From assembly GCA_043787975.1 (NCBI GenBank), contig JAYVUK010000033.1, positions 1-64,000 on the forward strand: a stretch of 64,000 nucleotides of DNA, given 5' to 3'. Position 1 is the stretch's first letter; each line of letters opens with the position of its first letter. Below, one piece after another: positions 35,712 through 44,480 of the stretch. A program made the translations under genes and the position numbers. The notes under the pieces are model-generated. The model ran no database searches. It worked only from the letters and a program-made list of their open reading frames with translations, and was not told the origin of the DNA. The stretch is from JAPLDA01 sp043787975. GTDB lineage: Bacteria; Bacteroidota; Bacteroidia; AKYH767-A; 2013-40CM-41-45.

Positions 35712-38036
35712 TTATTCTACAATTGTAAACTCAACTCTTCTGTTCTTCTGGCGACCATCCGGAGTTTTATTGCTGGCGATAGGTTTTGTCATTCCGTAAC
35801 CTTTCGAAGTGACTCGTGTAGCTTCGACACCTTTGTCAGTAAGATATTTTTTCACCGCATCAGCGCGCGCTTGCGATAACTTCTGGTTGTATGCTTTTCC
35901 ACCAACATTATCTGTATGACCGTCAATCAACAGTTTGAAGTTCGTTTTCTTTTTCAGCAACAAAGTAAGTTCATCGAGTGAAGCAAAAGAACTTTGACGA
36001 ATGACTGCTTTTCCTGTTTCAAACTCCAGGTTCTTGAATACTTTGTTGATGACTTCCTGTTCTTCCTTGGTAAGTTCCACTTTAACAGGAGCTGCAGGTA
36101 TCACCACTTTTTCGATCACAGGACATCCATGATTGGAAGGAGGTCCGGCCACAAGAGGGCAACTGTCTTGCGGATCTGCAAGACCATCATTATCCGTATC
36201 AGGACAACCATGGAATTGTGGAAGACCGGCAACCGTAACACAACTGTCTTCTTTATCAGGAATACCATCACCGTCTGTATCAGGACAGCCGTTAAATCTT
36301 GCCAGGCCTGCAACAGTAACACAGCTGTCTTTCGGATCCGGAATACTGTCGCCATCTGTATCAGGACAACCATTGAATATAAGAAGTCCGGCCACTGTTG
36401 GGCACTCATCATCTTTATCCGGAATGCCATCACCATCCGTATCAGGACAACCCTTGAATTTTGCAAGACCGGAAATATCAGGACATGCATCATCTTTATC
36501 AGCAATGCCATCGCGGTCTCTGTCCGGGCAACCCATCGTAGCCCATGTTCCTTTATCGTTCGGACACAGATCTTTCTTGTCTGAAACTCCGTCATAATCT
36601 TTATCTTTAATTCGATGACGGCCAATGGTGAATTTCAAAGAGGTGTAAACATCCATTCCTCCCAAATCAGCTAAGCCAAGCAGGGATCCGAATTTATCAG
36701 ATCCGATTACGAAACTTGCAAGACGTAAAGCTAATCCAATCCTGAACTGGCTGTATTGATAATAGGACATTGGTACTGCCACTTCAATCCAGTCTTTTTC
36801 AAATCGCGGAGTAAGGGAAATTAAACTGGTAGCGGTAACTTCAGGTTCATTTCTTTTCAACCGTTGAATCCATGTTGCATTTGCATAAACATATTTTGCA
36901 ATGGAATAGTCTACATTCATATTGATGGCTCGTGGAAGTCCCATATCATACGCAGAGCTTTTCAATGATTGGCTGCCATTCCCAAAAGAGTTGGCGCTGT
37001 TTGTCGAATCGAAGTATGCGAGATTCTGAATGTGTACAGTATCCCAGCCATACCATTGATAGAGCGAAGAAGCACTTAAATCAAATTGCTGCGTGCGCTT
37101 ATCGAAATGAATAAAACCGACATCGGTAACACTTAATCCTACCCGCAATTTGTATTTGTTCAACGTGGGATCATCAATTCGTTGACCGTCCATTTCATAT
37201 TTTGAATTCTCATAATCCGGGCGATATTCATACGTGACTCCGAAATCAAATCCCCAACCTGTTCCCAATATAAATTTGTTGGAAAGAATATCGCCTCCGC
37301 TTAAATCTTTAAGGTCATCAGATGTGGCATGGCCATATTGAATATTCGGATTATAGACATTCATTAGATTGGAATCAATTTGGTAAGAAAATCCTTTGGA
37401 GGTTGCCCATCCTGATCCGAATGACGCTTCACGTTTTATCGTGATGGCTCCTTTCAGGTAATTTTTTTCCTTGCTATAGATTTTATGACCATACGTAACA
37501 GCAAGTTCTCTCCACAACATCGTTCCGACTGAAAATGGATCGGCAGTAATACGCTGGCCTTGCAGCGGAGCATAATGCAAACCATCTTTTTCATACCCGA
37601 ATTTTGCGATTCCATAATTCAGATCAGAAATGTTTAAACCAAATCGAAGATTTGTTTGAATACCGAACCAGTGATCTGCAACATGAAACGTAGCAGATGG
37701 TCCGCGAAGCAACAGGTTCAGGTTAAAATTTCTATTATCATGGTTCGCATAATTTTTCGCATCCGTATAACCCCTGTTCTGGCTGAGGTCGACCAGGTTG
37801 CTGAATCCAAAGGCAGTGATTTTGCTTTTGGGAAAATAGAGATAATCATTATCGAAACTGATTCCGTAAGTAAGCAAGTTGATGTCGAGGTTGTTTCTAT
37901 TCTCAACAAAGTTGCTCGGATTTAAACTCAATCCGTTTGTTCCTGCATAATTGCTGTTTGCAATGCCAAGCATCTCCTGGGCATGCAGGTGTTGAAGCAG
38001 GAAGAAAGAAAGCAGGATAGTAAGTAGTTTTTTCAT
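35712..38036 (-). CDS. DUF5723 / thrombospondin-type-3 / OmpA outer-membrane protein
   Basis: This 774-residue protein starts with a signal peptide (FFLLQHLHA). Residues about 20-480 are a beta-rich DUF5723 domain (LGIANSNYAGTNGLSLNPSN), probably a membrane barrel. Six calcium-binding TSP3-type repeats follow (about 485-645, consensus DTDGDGIPDKxDxC). The end is an OmpA C-terminal domain that binds peptidoglycan (LLIDGHTDNVGG, then LSQARADAVKKYL). It would link the outer membrane to the cell wall. A strong promoter lies about 95 bp upstream, which implies a sizeable leader. Confidence 0.88.
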   Translation of the reverse strand: MKKLLTILLSFFLLQHLHAQEMLGIANSNYAGTNGLSLNPSNFVENRNNLDINLLTYGISFDNDYLYFPKSKITAFGFSNLVDLSQNRGYTDAKNYANHDNRNFNLNLLLRGPSATFHVADHWFGIQTNLRFGLNISDLNYGIAKFGYEKDGLHYAPLQGQRITADPFSVGTMLWRELAVTYGHKIYSKEKNYLKGAITIKREASFGSGWATSKGFSYQIDSNLMNVYNPNIQYGHATSDDLKDLSGGDILSNKFILGTGWGFDFGVTYEYRPDYENSKYEMDGQRIDDPTLNKYKLRVGLSVTDVGFIHFDKRTQQFDLSASSLYQWYGWDTVHIQNLAYFDSTNSANSFGNGSQSLKSSAYDMGLPRAINMNVDYSIAKYVYANATWIQRLKRNEPEVTATSLISLTPRFEKDWIEVAVPMSYYQYSQFRIGLALRLASFVIGSDKFGSLLGLADLGGMDVYTSLKFTIGRHRIKDKDYDGVSDKKDLCPNDKGTWATMGCPDRDRDGIADKDDACPDISGLAKFKGCPDTDGDGIPDKDDECPTVAGLLIFNGCPDTDGDSIPDPKDSCVTVAGLARFNGCPDTDGDGIPDKEDSCVTVAGLPQFHGCPDTDNDGLADPQDSCPLVAGPPSNHGCPVIEKVVIPAAPVKVELTKEEQEVINKVFKNLEFETGKAVIRQSSFASLDELTLLLKKKTNFKLLIDGHTDNVGGKAYNQKLSQARADAVKKYLTDKGVEATRVTSKGYGMTKPIASNKTPDGRQKNRRVEFTIVE
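36120..36605 (-). repeat. Tandem TSP3-repeat coding array
   Basis: Six in-frame units of roughly 78-84 bp encode Asp-rich D-x-D-x-D-G-I-x-D loops. They account for long open frames on the opposite strand here, which are shadows. Confidence 0.85.
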
Positions 38037-38129
38037 GATGGTGGTTTTTGTGTATGAATATATCGGAAAATATTTTTCGAAAGTACTGCGTGAGAGGAAA
38101 AGCGATCATGAAAAATAGCTTTTGTCTCG

Positions 38130-38160
38130 CAAACGTAAGCGATTTATCAAATAATTCAAA
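38130..38160 (-). promoter_or_regulatory. Promoter of the DUF5723/OmpA gene
   Basis: On the minus strand TTTG (38157-38160), a 19-base spacer and TACGTTTG (38130-38137) fit the Bacteroidota consensus exactly. The start codon lies 94 bp further on. Confidence 0.7.
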
Positions 38161-38168
38161 AGGAAAAA

Positions 38169-40892
38169 TTAATCAACAATGTATAAGTACACATTTCCAT
38201 CGGTACCGGATGTGACTAAGATTCTTTTTCCCTCGCTTCCCCAATCATTAGTTACAATAGCTTTGAAGCCTTTCACAGGGAAACCGTTTGAAGGTTTTCC
38301 GTCCTTGTTCAGGACATAAAATTTATTTTCTGCATTCGATCCTGCTGCTAATTGTTGAAATGAATTCGCAAATGAGAATGCATACAGATCATTGGAAAGG
38401 GCTGAGCTGAAGACGTGGCTGTAGATTTCAGTACCATCCTGTTTGATTGCTTTTATCCGGTTGAAATCGAGAAAAGCAAAATCATTTTTTCCATCGCCAT
38501 CCAGATCAGCAACCGCAAAAGCATGTTCGGATTTTTGTTTGGCATAGGATTTCGATTTGATGACGCCATTGAAAAAAATATTCAGGACAGTTCCGCTTGT
38601 ATCGGTTGTAACAAGATGATCTTCTTCGAGTGAATCGCCCGGCATAAGTGAGAAAGAAGAATGTTTTCCAATGAAGGTTTGCTTCAGCGATGTCCGGATA
38701 GTTCCTTTCCTGTCAAGCACGAAAACATTTCCGGTATTGTTGTAAACAACAATGTAGTCCTTGTCACCGGTTTTAAAATACTGCAACGGTTTAGTAACAT
38801 TGCTTACCGGCTGATAGAAAAACCAGCCTGTCATCGGTTTTCCGCTTATGTCGTAGGCATATACTAATCGGTTGTTGCAAGCAACAAATATTTTATAATT
38901 TTTCGCCTGGTCAAAATCAAACACCTCGCAACCATTGGTCGCAGTTGCCGGCAAATGAATTGGATAATTGCCATAATCATTTCCGCTCAGGTCAAGCAGG
39001 TAAAGTTGCGATGACGTATTGAAAAGAATCTGCTCTTGTCCATTTTTGTAAGCATCCACGACATGAAATGTACTCATGATTTTTTCCGGCAGTACTTTCT
39101 TCCAAACAATATTTCCTGCATCATCAATCAGGTAAAGGTTGTGAGCCATGTCCTGCACCACAATGGATTTGTTTTTAGTTTCCGGGTTGGTAACTAAAAA
39201 TGGAGCCATATCAATGGCAGTGTCCAACTGGGCAGCCCATAACAGGTTTACATTTTTAATTTTTTCTTTGCCGGATAAAAACTGAACACTCGTTTTGTAA
39301 TCTTCATGCTGATTTGTAAGTTGAAAAGTAAAAGAAGTAAACCGGTTCATGAGCGTCTGGTTTTTATCAATCATGGAATTTAAGTCCTCGGAACCGTAAT
39401 GCCGGAAAATATTTTTTGCACGTTCAAGATTGGCATACAGCAAAAAGTTAGAGGTTCGCTCCAGGTTCCTTGAAACGTTTTTGTAAACAACATCTGTTGA
39501 AAGGATTTTGTTGTCTTCGTAATCATCAACGAAACTTCGAAGCGCACCGGCCTGGTTTGCAACAATGATGTAGGAACCGATGGCTGTATAATAAAACTTG
39601 TTCACGTTGCTGAAAAGGCCGCTGTAAAAAAGCGGAGCAAGTCCTGCAAGATTGATAAACCGTAAGGGATGCTTTCTGTATTCTCCCAGGTCGCTGGTTC
39701 CTTTTATGTTAATCGCAGTTTCAAGCTTGCTCAAATCTGTCAAAGCCATTTCTATATCATTTGCTTTAAGACAAGCATAACTGCTGTTTTCGAATGAAGC
39801 ACTTCCGGGTTCAGTAACTACAAGCGCCAATTCGTTGCCTATCCATTCCGTAAAAAGTTTTTCAACATCGACAGTAAATTTATTTTCCAACAAACCAACC
39901 ATTTGTGACCGCTTATCCGGCGAATCATAATAGGTTGAATTGTTAAGAAGGTGATGGAAATATTTTGAATAGTCACTTACTCCAATGTGTAAAAGCAAAG
40001 CGGTTCGAGAAGGAAGAATTTCCGTCATCAGGATTTTTTGCGGCTGTTGCATTTTCAATGTTGTAATATAATCTGACGAATCTGTTGAGGCTGTAAGCCC
40101 GCGCAGGATGATACCGTTATCGAGTATTTCAGTTGCCAACTTACTCCATCTTGCAAACGAACCGATACCACTAAACAAACTATTGTTACTATAGGATGAG
40201 AAAGCAGAAAGGAACTCGCGCAGGCTGATATAATTGATATATACCGATGCTTCATCCTTTGCATCCGGTGATTTGGAAACTTTCGTGAATGCTTTTGATT
40301 TGCTGAATGAAGATCCGTTTTTCAATTGACGGATAGCATCGTCGATGAGGAAAGAAGTAAAGCTACCGATGAAAATTCCTTTCGTCACAGCGAACGAAAA
40401 ATTTTTATCCGGAGAAATGGCCAATTCGTGAACGACTACATTTTCATAGACTCGCTTACTATCGGATGATTCGATATGAAAAGCTTCAGAAATGAAATGA
40501 ACAGTTTTTGCATCCGTCCAGGATGAGGGGACATTGGCAAGATAGAGATAGTCGAAACTGTTTGCCTTCGTGAGATGAGCGGAAATAAAAATGGTTTTAT
40601 CTTCCCAGATATCTTTGATAGCATCGTTTGTCGAAAACGCTGAATCAAGCAAAAGTAAATTGTTAGTTGTGGTGGAGTCTGCATTGGTCAATGAACCAAG
40701 TAAATTTTCTGAAACCAGTTTTTGTGAAGTAGCCTTTGCATTTTTTGTCTCAATAAAAAATATTGCGTTGGAAGGAATCGCATTCATCGGATCCGCGGTA
40801 ATGATTGAATAGCGCTGGAAATAAAAATAGGCGACTGCAAGCAAGACCAAAATGCCAAGCGTAATGATGGATGAGAGAACAACGCGTTTCAT
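38169..40892 (-). CDS. Large membrane-anchored protein of unknown function with a C-terminal propeller-like region
   Basis: This 907-residue protein has one N-terminal membrane helix (IITLGILVLLAVAYFYF). Residues about 35-550 are mixed alpha/beta with NAIPSNAIFFIETKNA at the start, which resembles DUF3352; that match is by eye only. Residues about 560-907 hold repeated short beta motifs typical of PQQ- or FG-GAP-like propellers (IVWKKVLPEK, VYAYDISGKPMTGW, and the calcium-loop-like AVADLDGDGKNDFAFLDF). The function is unknown; an envelope sensor or assembly role is possible. It is co-oriented with rnhB and has a TAGCTTTG box just upstream. Confidence 0.6.
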   Translation of the reverse strand: MKRVVLSSIITLGILVLLAVAYFYFQRYSIITADPMNAIPSNAIFFIETKNAKATSQKLVSENLLGSLTNADSTTTNNLLLLDSAFSTNDAIKDIWEDKTIFISAHLTKANSFDYLYLANVPSSWTDAKTVHFISEAFHIESSDSKRVYENVVVHELAISPDKNFSFAVTKGIFIGSFTSFLIDDAIRQLKNGSSFSKSKAFTKVSKSPDAKDEASVYINYISLREFLSAFSSYSNNSLFSGIGSFARWSKLATEILDNGIILRGLTASTDSSDYITTLKMQQPQKILMTEILPSRTALLLHIGVSDYSKYFHHLLNNSTYYDSPDKRSQMVGLLENKFTVDVEKLFTEWIGNELALVVTEPGSASFENSSYACLKANDIEMALTDLSKLETAINIKGTSDLGEYRKHPLRFINLAGLAPLFYSGLFSNVNKFYYTAIGSYIIVANQAGALRSFVDDYEDNKILSTDVVYKNVSRNLERTSNFLLYANLERAKNIFRHYGSEDLNSMIDKNQTLMNRFTSFTFQLTNQHEDYKTSVQFLSGKEKIKNVNLLWAAQLDTAIDMAPFLVTNPETKNKSIVVQDMAHNLYLIDDAGNIVWKKVLPEKIMSTFHVVDAYKNGQEQILFNTSSQLYLLDLSGNDYGNYPIHLPATATNGCEVFDFDQAKNYKIFVACNNRLVYAYDISGKPMTGWFFYQPVSNVTKPLQYFKTGDKDYIVVYNNTGNVFVLDRKGTIRTSLKQTFIGKHSSFSLMPGDSLEEDHLVTTDTSGTVLNIFFNGVIKSKSYAKQKSEHAFAVADLDGDGKNDFAFLDFNRIKAIKQDGTEIYSHVFSSALSNDLYAFSFANSFQQLAAGSNAENKFYVLNKDGKPSNGFPVKGFKAIVTNDWGSEGKRILVTSGTDGNVYLYIVD

Positions 40893-40920
40893 GAAGTGGT
40901 AAAAATAATTTTGCTTCGGA

Positions 40921-40928
40921 CAAAGCTA
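40921..40928 (-). promoter_or_regulatory. -7 box upstream of the 907-residue protein gene
   Basis: TAGCTTTG on the minus strand fits TAnnTTTG. It ends 29 bp before the start codon. No clear -33 TTTG at the usual distance is seen. Confidence 0.4.
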
Positions 40929-40993
40929 TCATTAAAGCAATGGCGCTTACGGTGAAACGCATTCTAATTACTTACACAACTGTGTTGAAAAGA

Positions 40994-41611
40994 CTAGGAA
41001 GAAAAGGCTCCTGAAAACTCAATTTCCAGTTGGTCAGGAAGAAGACGAAAAGTTTTCCGGTGAAATGTTGTAATCCCATGTTCAGCAATGGCTGCACGAT
41101 GTGCTTTCGTTCCGTAGCCTTTGTTGGTATTCCAGGAATACCGGGGAAATTGATCGTGTAGCCCCTGCATGCGTTCATCACGATATGTTTTTGCAAGCAC
41201 CGAAGCTGCCGCAATGGAAGCATATTTTGCGTCGCCTTCAATGATGCATTGATGCGGAATATTTTTGTATTTATTAAAACGGTTGCCGTCAATCAAAAGC
41301 AATTGTGGTATTTGTTTCAGTTGATCCAATGCGCGATGCATAGCAAGAAAGGACGCATTCAGAATGTTGATTTCATCAATTTCTTCGTGTGAGACAGAAG
41401 CAACTGCCCACGCCAATGCTTTTTTTTCAATGATCGGCCGAAGGAAATTGCGTTCTGCTTCTGTCAACTGTTTCGAATCATTCAGTAATTTATGTTTGAA
41501 GTTCAACGGAAGAATCACGGCAGCAGCAAACACAGGACCCGCAAGACAACCGCGACCGGCTTCATCGCAACCGGCTTCAAGAAGTTCTTTTTGAAAAAAG
41601 GATTTAAGCAA
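40994..41611 (-). CDS. rnhB: Ribonuclease HII
   Basis: This 205-residue enzyme removes ribonucleotides from DNA and RNA primers. The active-site Asp-Glu pair is in GCDEAGRGCLAGPV (about residues 14-27). Further signatures are DSKQLTEAER, LLIDGNRF, and KTYRDERMQ with the last acidic residues. The only start giving a complete N-terminus is the TTG at 41611; an in-frame stop lies just upstream at 41618-41620. The leader there is a GTTTACGGTTTAC repeat, so the start region may have been altered by repeat gain. Confidence 0.93.
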   Translation of the reverse strand: MLKSFFQKELLEAGCDEAGRGCLAGPVFAAAVILPLNFKHKLLNDSKQLTEAERNFLRPIIEKKALAWAVASVSHEEIDEINILNASFLAMHRALDQLKQIPQLLLIDGNRFNKYKNIPHQCIIEGDAKYASIAAASVLAKTYRDERMQGLHDQFPRYSWNTNKGYGTKAHRAAIAEHGITTFHRKTFRLLPDQLEIEFSGAFSS

Positions 41612-41615
41612 TTTT

Positions 41616-41628
41616 GTTTACGGTTTAC
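41616..41628. repeat. Intergenic repeat GTTTACGGTTTAC (inverse of the 527 and 23010 copies)
   Basis: Reverse complement of 13 of the 15 bases of TTGTAAACCGTAAAC at 527-541 and 23010-23024. It directly precedes the rnhB start. Confidence 0.6.
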
Positions 41629-41745
41629 TTGTCATCGTCCACAGACCACAGTCGACGGCTGCACGAAAGTATTTAAAGCGACTCAATTTAAATTGAAAGC
41701 AACACAAAATAGTTTTCCGCATCCCAAAGTTAAATCAACGCGACG

Positions 41746-41903
41746 GTGCGTTACCAAGCAAGAGCGGTTACAACACAGACAGGTTGGGCATTTGTGGGAA
41801 GGGGTGTTGTAAGCCGCGGTTTATTCTTCAAGGAACGAGAAGAATAAAATTGCCTCGGTAACGCACGATTCTTTTGGTTACTTTTCTTCTAAAGAAAAGT
41901 GAC
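41746..41903. repeat. Composite hairpin repeat element filling most of the rnhB-lpxD gap
   Basis: The 438-bp gap at 41612-42049 holds no gene. Outer arms GTGCGTTACC (41746-41755) and GGTAACGCAC (41857-41866) are perfect inverted repeats. Nested inside are GCGGTTACAACAC and GTGTTGTAAGCCGC, which pair with one bulge. Next come the word ACGCACGATTCT (41861-41872) and a 27-base hairpin GTTACTTTTCT-TCTAA-AGAAAAGTGAC (41877-41903). The last two parts recur at 45948-46012. It could be a non-autonomous mobile repeat or a structured RNA; the sequence does not decide. Between 41904 and 42008 I see nothing else. Confidence 0.7.
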
Positions 41904-42008
41904 ATATAAAAACCTATAAAATTTTGGAGCCATCCCTGCTTCTTATCACTAGCCGTTGGTCTTCAGTCATGTTATCCTGTTAATAAAAGAGAATAATTGA
42001 ATTCCCTC

Positions 42009-42042
42009 ATTGAACCAACCGATTCAAAAATATTTACATTTG
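42009..42042 (+). promoter_or_regulatory. lpxD-paralogue promoter
   Basis: TTG (42010-42012), a 22-base spacer and TACATTTG (42035-42042), an exact TAnnTTTG. The box ends 7 bases before the ATG at 42050, so the mRNA should be leaderless or nearly so. Confidence 0.6.
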
Positions 42043-42049
42043 TAACGAT

Positions 42050-42988
42050 ATGAAATTTAAAGTACCTCAAACCCTGAACGATCTTGCAGCATTGACTTCT
42101 TCCACCGTTATCGGTGATGGAGGAATGAAAGTTTCAGGCATCAATGAGATTCATAAAGTAGAAAGCGGTGATGTCACATTTGTGGACCATCCGAAATATT
42201 ACGACAAAGCATTAACCTCTGCCGCCACCTTTGTCATCATCAATAAAAAAATTGAAGCACCCGAAGGAAAAGCATTGTTGTACAGCGAACAACCGTTCGA
42301 TGCATACAATACGATTGTAAAACACTTCCACAGCTTTGAACCTTCGTCAAAAAGTATCAGCGACAGTGCTGTAATCGGTGAGGGAACGATCGTTCAGCCC
42401 GGGGCATTCATCGGCAACCATGTAAAGATCGGGAAGCATTGCATCATCCATTCCAACGTAAGCATTTATGATCACAGCGTTATCGGTGATTATGTCATCA
42501 TTCACGCGAACACCGTCATCGGTGGCGATGCATTCTATTTTAAGCGCAAACCGGAAGGATATGATAAAATGATTTCCTGCGGACGCGCCGTCATTCACGA
42601 TCATGTGGAGATCGGTTCAGGATGTACAATTGACAAAGGTGTTTCCGGAGATACCATCATCGGGCTGGGAACCAAAATCGATAACCTTGTTCACATTGGT
42701 CACGATACCGTGGTAGGGAAAAATTGTTTGTTTGCCGGGCAAGTAGGTATTGCAGGAGTTGCAACCATTGAAGACGATGTGATATTGTGGGGACAGGTTG
42801 GTGTATCAAAAGATCTGACCATTGGCAAAGGTGCTGTCGTGCTTGCAAAATCCGGAGTGCCGAAATCTCTTGAAGGAGGAAAAACATATTTCGGTGCGCC
42901 GACACAAGAGGCGAGAGAGAAGATGAGAGAGTTGGCGTTTATTAAACAGCTTCCTGATATTATTGTCAAGTTAAAGGAGAAGATGTGA
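42050..42988 (+). CDS. LpxD-type UDP-3-O-acyl-glucosamine N-acyltransferase paralogue
   Basis: This 312-residue protein has an N-terminal uridine-binding domain (about 1-100) and a left-handed beta-helix of hexapeptide repeats (about 100-265; AVIGEGTIVQPGAFIGNHV). The probable catalytic His is in NLVHIGHDTVVG, equivalent to His239 of E. coli LpxD, and GQVGIAGV follows. The family adds the N-linked acyl chain in lipid A synthesis. Bacteroidota often carry a second LpxD-like gene outside the main lpx cluster, and this looks like that one since no lpxA, lpxB or fabZ is nearby. Its exact substrate is therefore uncertain. Confidence 0.82.
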   Translation: MKFKVPQTLNDLAALTSSTVIGDGGMKVSGINEIHKVESGDVTFVDHPKYYDKALTSAATFVIINKKIEAPEGKALLYSEQPFDAYNTIVKHFHSFEPSSKSISDSAVIGEGTIVQPGAFIGNHVKIGKHCIIHSNVSIYDHSVIGDYVIIHANTVIGGDAFYFKRKPEGYDKMISCGRAVIHDHVEIGSGCTIDKGVSGDTIIGLGTKIDNLVHIGHDTVVGKNCLFAGQVGIAGVATIEDDVILWGQVGVSKDLTIGKGAVVLAKSGVPKSLEGGKTYFGAPTQEAREKMRELAFIKQLPDIIVKLKEKM

Positions 42989-43105
42989 GATATGAGAATT
43001 GAGATATTAGAATTGTGACATTGCTGAATGGTTAAATGGTTATTTCCTTAATCGGCTACTGTCTACTATCGACCAACAACTAAGAACTAACAATTAAGAA
43101 CTTCC

Positions 43106-44359
43106 TTGTCAACCGAAAAACACATCACCGGATCCCCTGAAGTAAACGACCTCACAGCAGAGTTGCAGGCTAAAAAATTGCAGTTGCATTGGCTCTTGCA
43201 GATTTCAAAGGCGATCAACTATAATTTTACCACAAAGCAATTGTTGGATGTGTATGAACACGTATTACACAGTCAGCTGAAAGTCGAGCGTCTTGCTTTG
43301 CTCATTCACGAACATGAATGGAAGTGTTCGTTGCTGTACGGAACTGATAAAGGATTTCACAATTTCAATCTCGAAAAAATTCTGGAAGAATTAAATCATG
43401 TTCATGATCTTGAATCGGAAAAAGAATTATGGATAAAAAGTTTTGATACCATCATTCCTGTTTTTCACAAAGATCATGTACTTGCTTATGCATTGGTTGG
43501 AGGCATGCATGATGCAACCATCCAGAAAAAAAATGAACTGATTCCGTTTATTCAAACCATCACCAACCTCATTGTCGTGGCCATTGAAAATAACATTGTG
43601 TCAGACGAGAAAATCCGCCAGGCAGGGATACGGAAGGAACTCGAGCTCGCTGCACAAATGCAGAACATGTTGTTTCCTGTTTCATTACCGGTGAACGATA
43701 AATATGAGTTGCATTCAACCTATCTGCCGCACCAGGAAGTAGGAGGAGACTATTACGATTTTATTCCCATCAACGAGGACGAATTTGTTTTTTGCATGGC
43801 TGATGTTTCCGGCAAGGGAATTCCCGCTGCGTTGCTGATGAGTAATTTCCAGGCAAACCTGCATGCTTACGTGCAGCACAATACGTCACTTACCGAACTG
43901 GTGAAGCAACTGAATGGAAATGTGTTCACGAGCGCAAAAGGGGAGAAGTTCATTACCTTTTTTATCGGACGTTACAATTCCAAAAAGCGCGAATTGAATT
44001 ACGTGAATGCCGGGCACAACGCACCTATTTTGTTACATGGGAAAGTGGTATACATGCTCAACGAAGGTTGTACAGGTCTTGGCATGTTTGAAGAACTTCC
44101 TTTTGTGAACCAGGGAAAAGTTTTCATTCCTGAAAATGCTTTGTTGCATTGCTATACGGATGGTGTGATCGAAGTAGAGAATGATGAAGGAAGCGATTTT
44201 GGTTTGGGGCGCCTGCGTCAATTTCTTGTTGACAGGATCAACGTGGAGAGTATCGAAGATTTGCATCGCCAGCTCATCAGTTTTCTTTCTGCTTACAAGC
44301 AGAGCCGTTCGTACACCGATGATATCACCTTGTTGAGCTGCAGGTTTAAATCGAAATAA
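43106..44359 (+). CDS. PP2C-type (SpoIIE/RsbU) protein phosphatase with N-terminal GAF-like region
   Basis: This 417-residue protein has a GAF-like region (about 25-165) and a SpoIIE/PP2C phosphatase domain (about 180-417). The domain starts with ELAAQMQNMLFPVSLP and has the metal-site motifs EVGGDYYDF and MADVSGKGIPAALLMS, then AGHNAP and CYTDGVIE. Such enzymes dephosphorylate anti-sigma antagonists in partner-switching systems; no partner gene is next to it. The only plausible start is the TTG at 43106: there is an in-frame stop at 43088 and no Met until far inside the protein. It lies 117 bp after the lpxD paralogue. Confidence 0.88.
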   Translation: MSTEKHITGSPEVNDLTAELQAKKLQLHWLLQISKAINYNFTTKQLLDVYEHVLHSQLKVERLALLIHEHEWKCSLLYGTDKGFHNFNLEKILEELNHVHDLESEKELWIKSFDTIIPVFHKDHVLAYALVGGMHDATIQKKNELIPFIQTITNLIVVAIENNIVSDEKIRQAGIRKELELAAQMQNMLFPVSLPVNDKYELHSTYLPHQEVGGDYYDFIPINEDEFVFCMADVSGKGIPAALLMSNFQANLHAYVQHNTSLTELVKQLNGNVFTSAKGEKFITFFIGRYNSKKRELNYVNAGHNAPILLHGKVVYMLNEGCTGLGMFEELPFVNQGKVFIPENALLHCYTDGVIEVENDEGSDFGLGRLRQFLVDRINVESIEDLHRQLISFLSAYKQSRSYTDDITLLSCRFKSK

Positions 44360-44396
44360 TTTTTTCTTCCCGTTTGTCAAGCGAGGAGAGCCTGCC

Positions 44397-44417
44397 ATGC
44401 TGAACTTGTTTCAGCAT
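44397..44417. repeat. Hairpin repeat ATGCTGAA-n-TTCAGCAT (copy 1)
   Basis: An 8-bp perfect stem encloses CTTGT. A second copy at 45887-45907 has the same core but a paired change in the stem (GC to AU). It lies between convergent genes without a T-run. Confidence 0.75.
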
Positions 44418-44480
44418 CCGTTCGTTCATTGCTGTTGTGCCAACTAGCCGAATGTCAGTCTGAGCATAATTGATATTTTT

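Noticed and set aside
35994..36625. Long open frames on both strands over the TSP3 repeats
   Set aside because: They arise from the periodic Asp-rich coding repeats of the DUF5723-OmpA gene and show only low-complexity translations.
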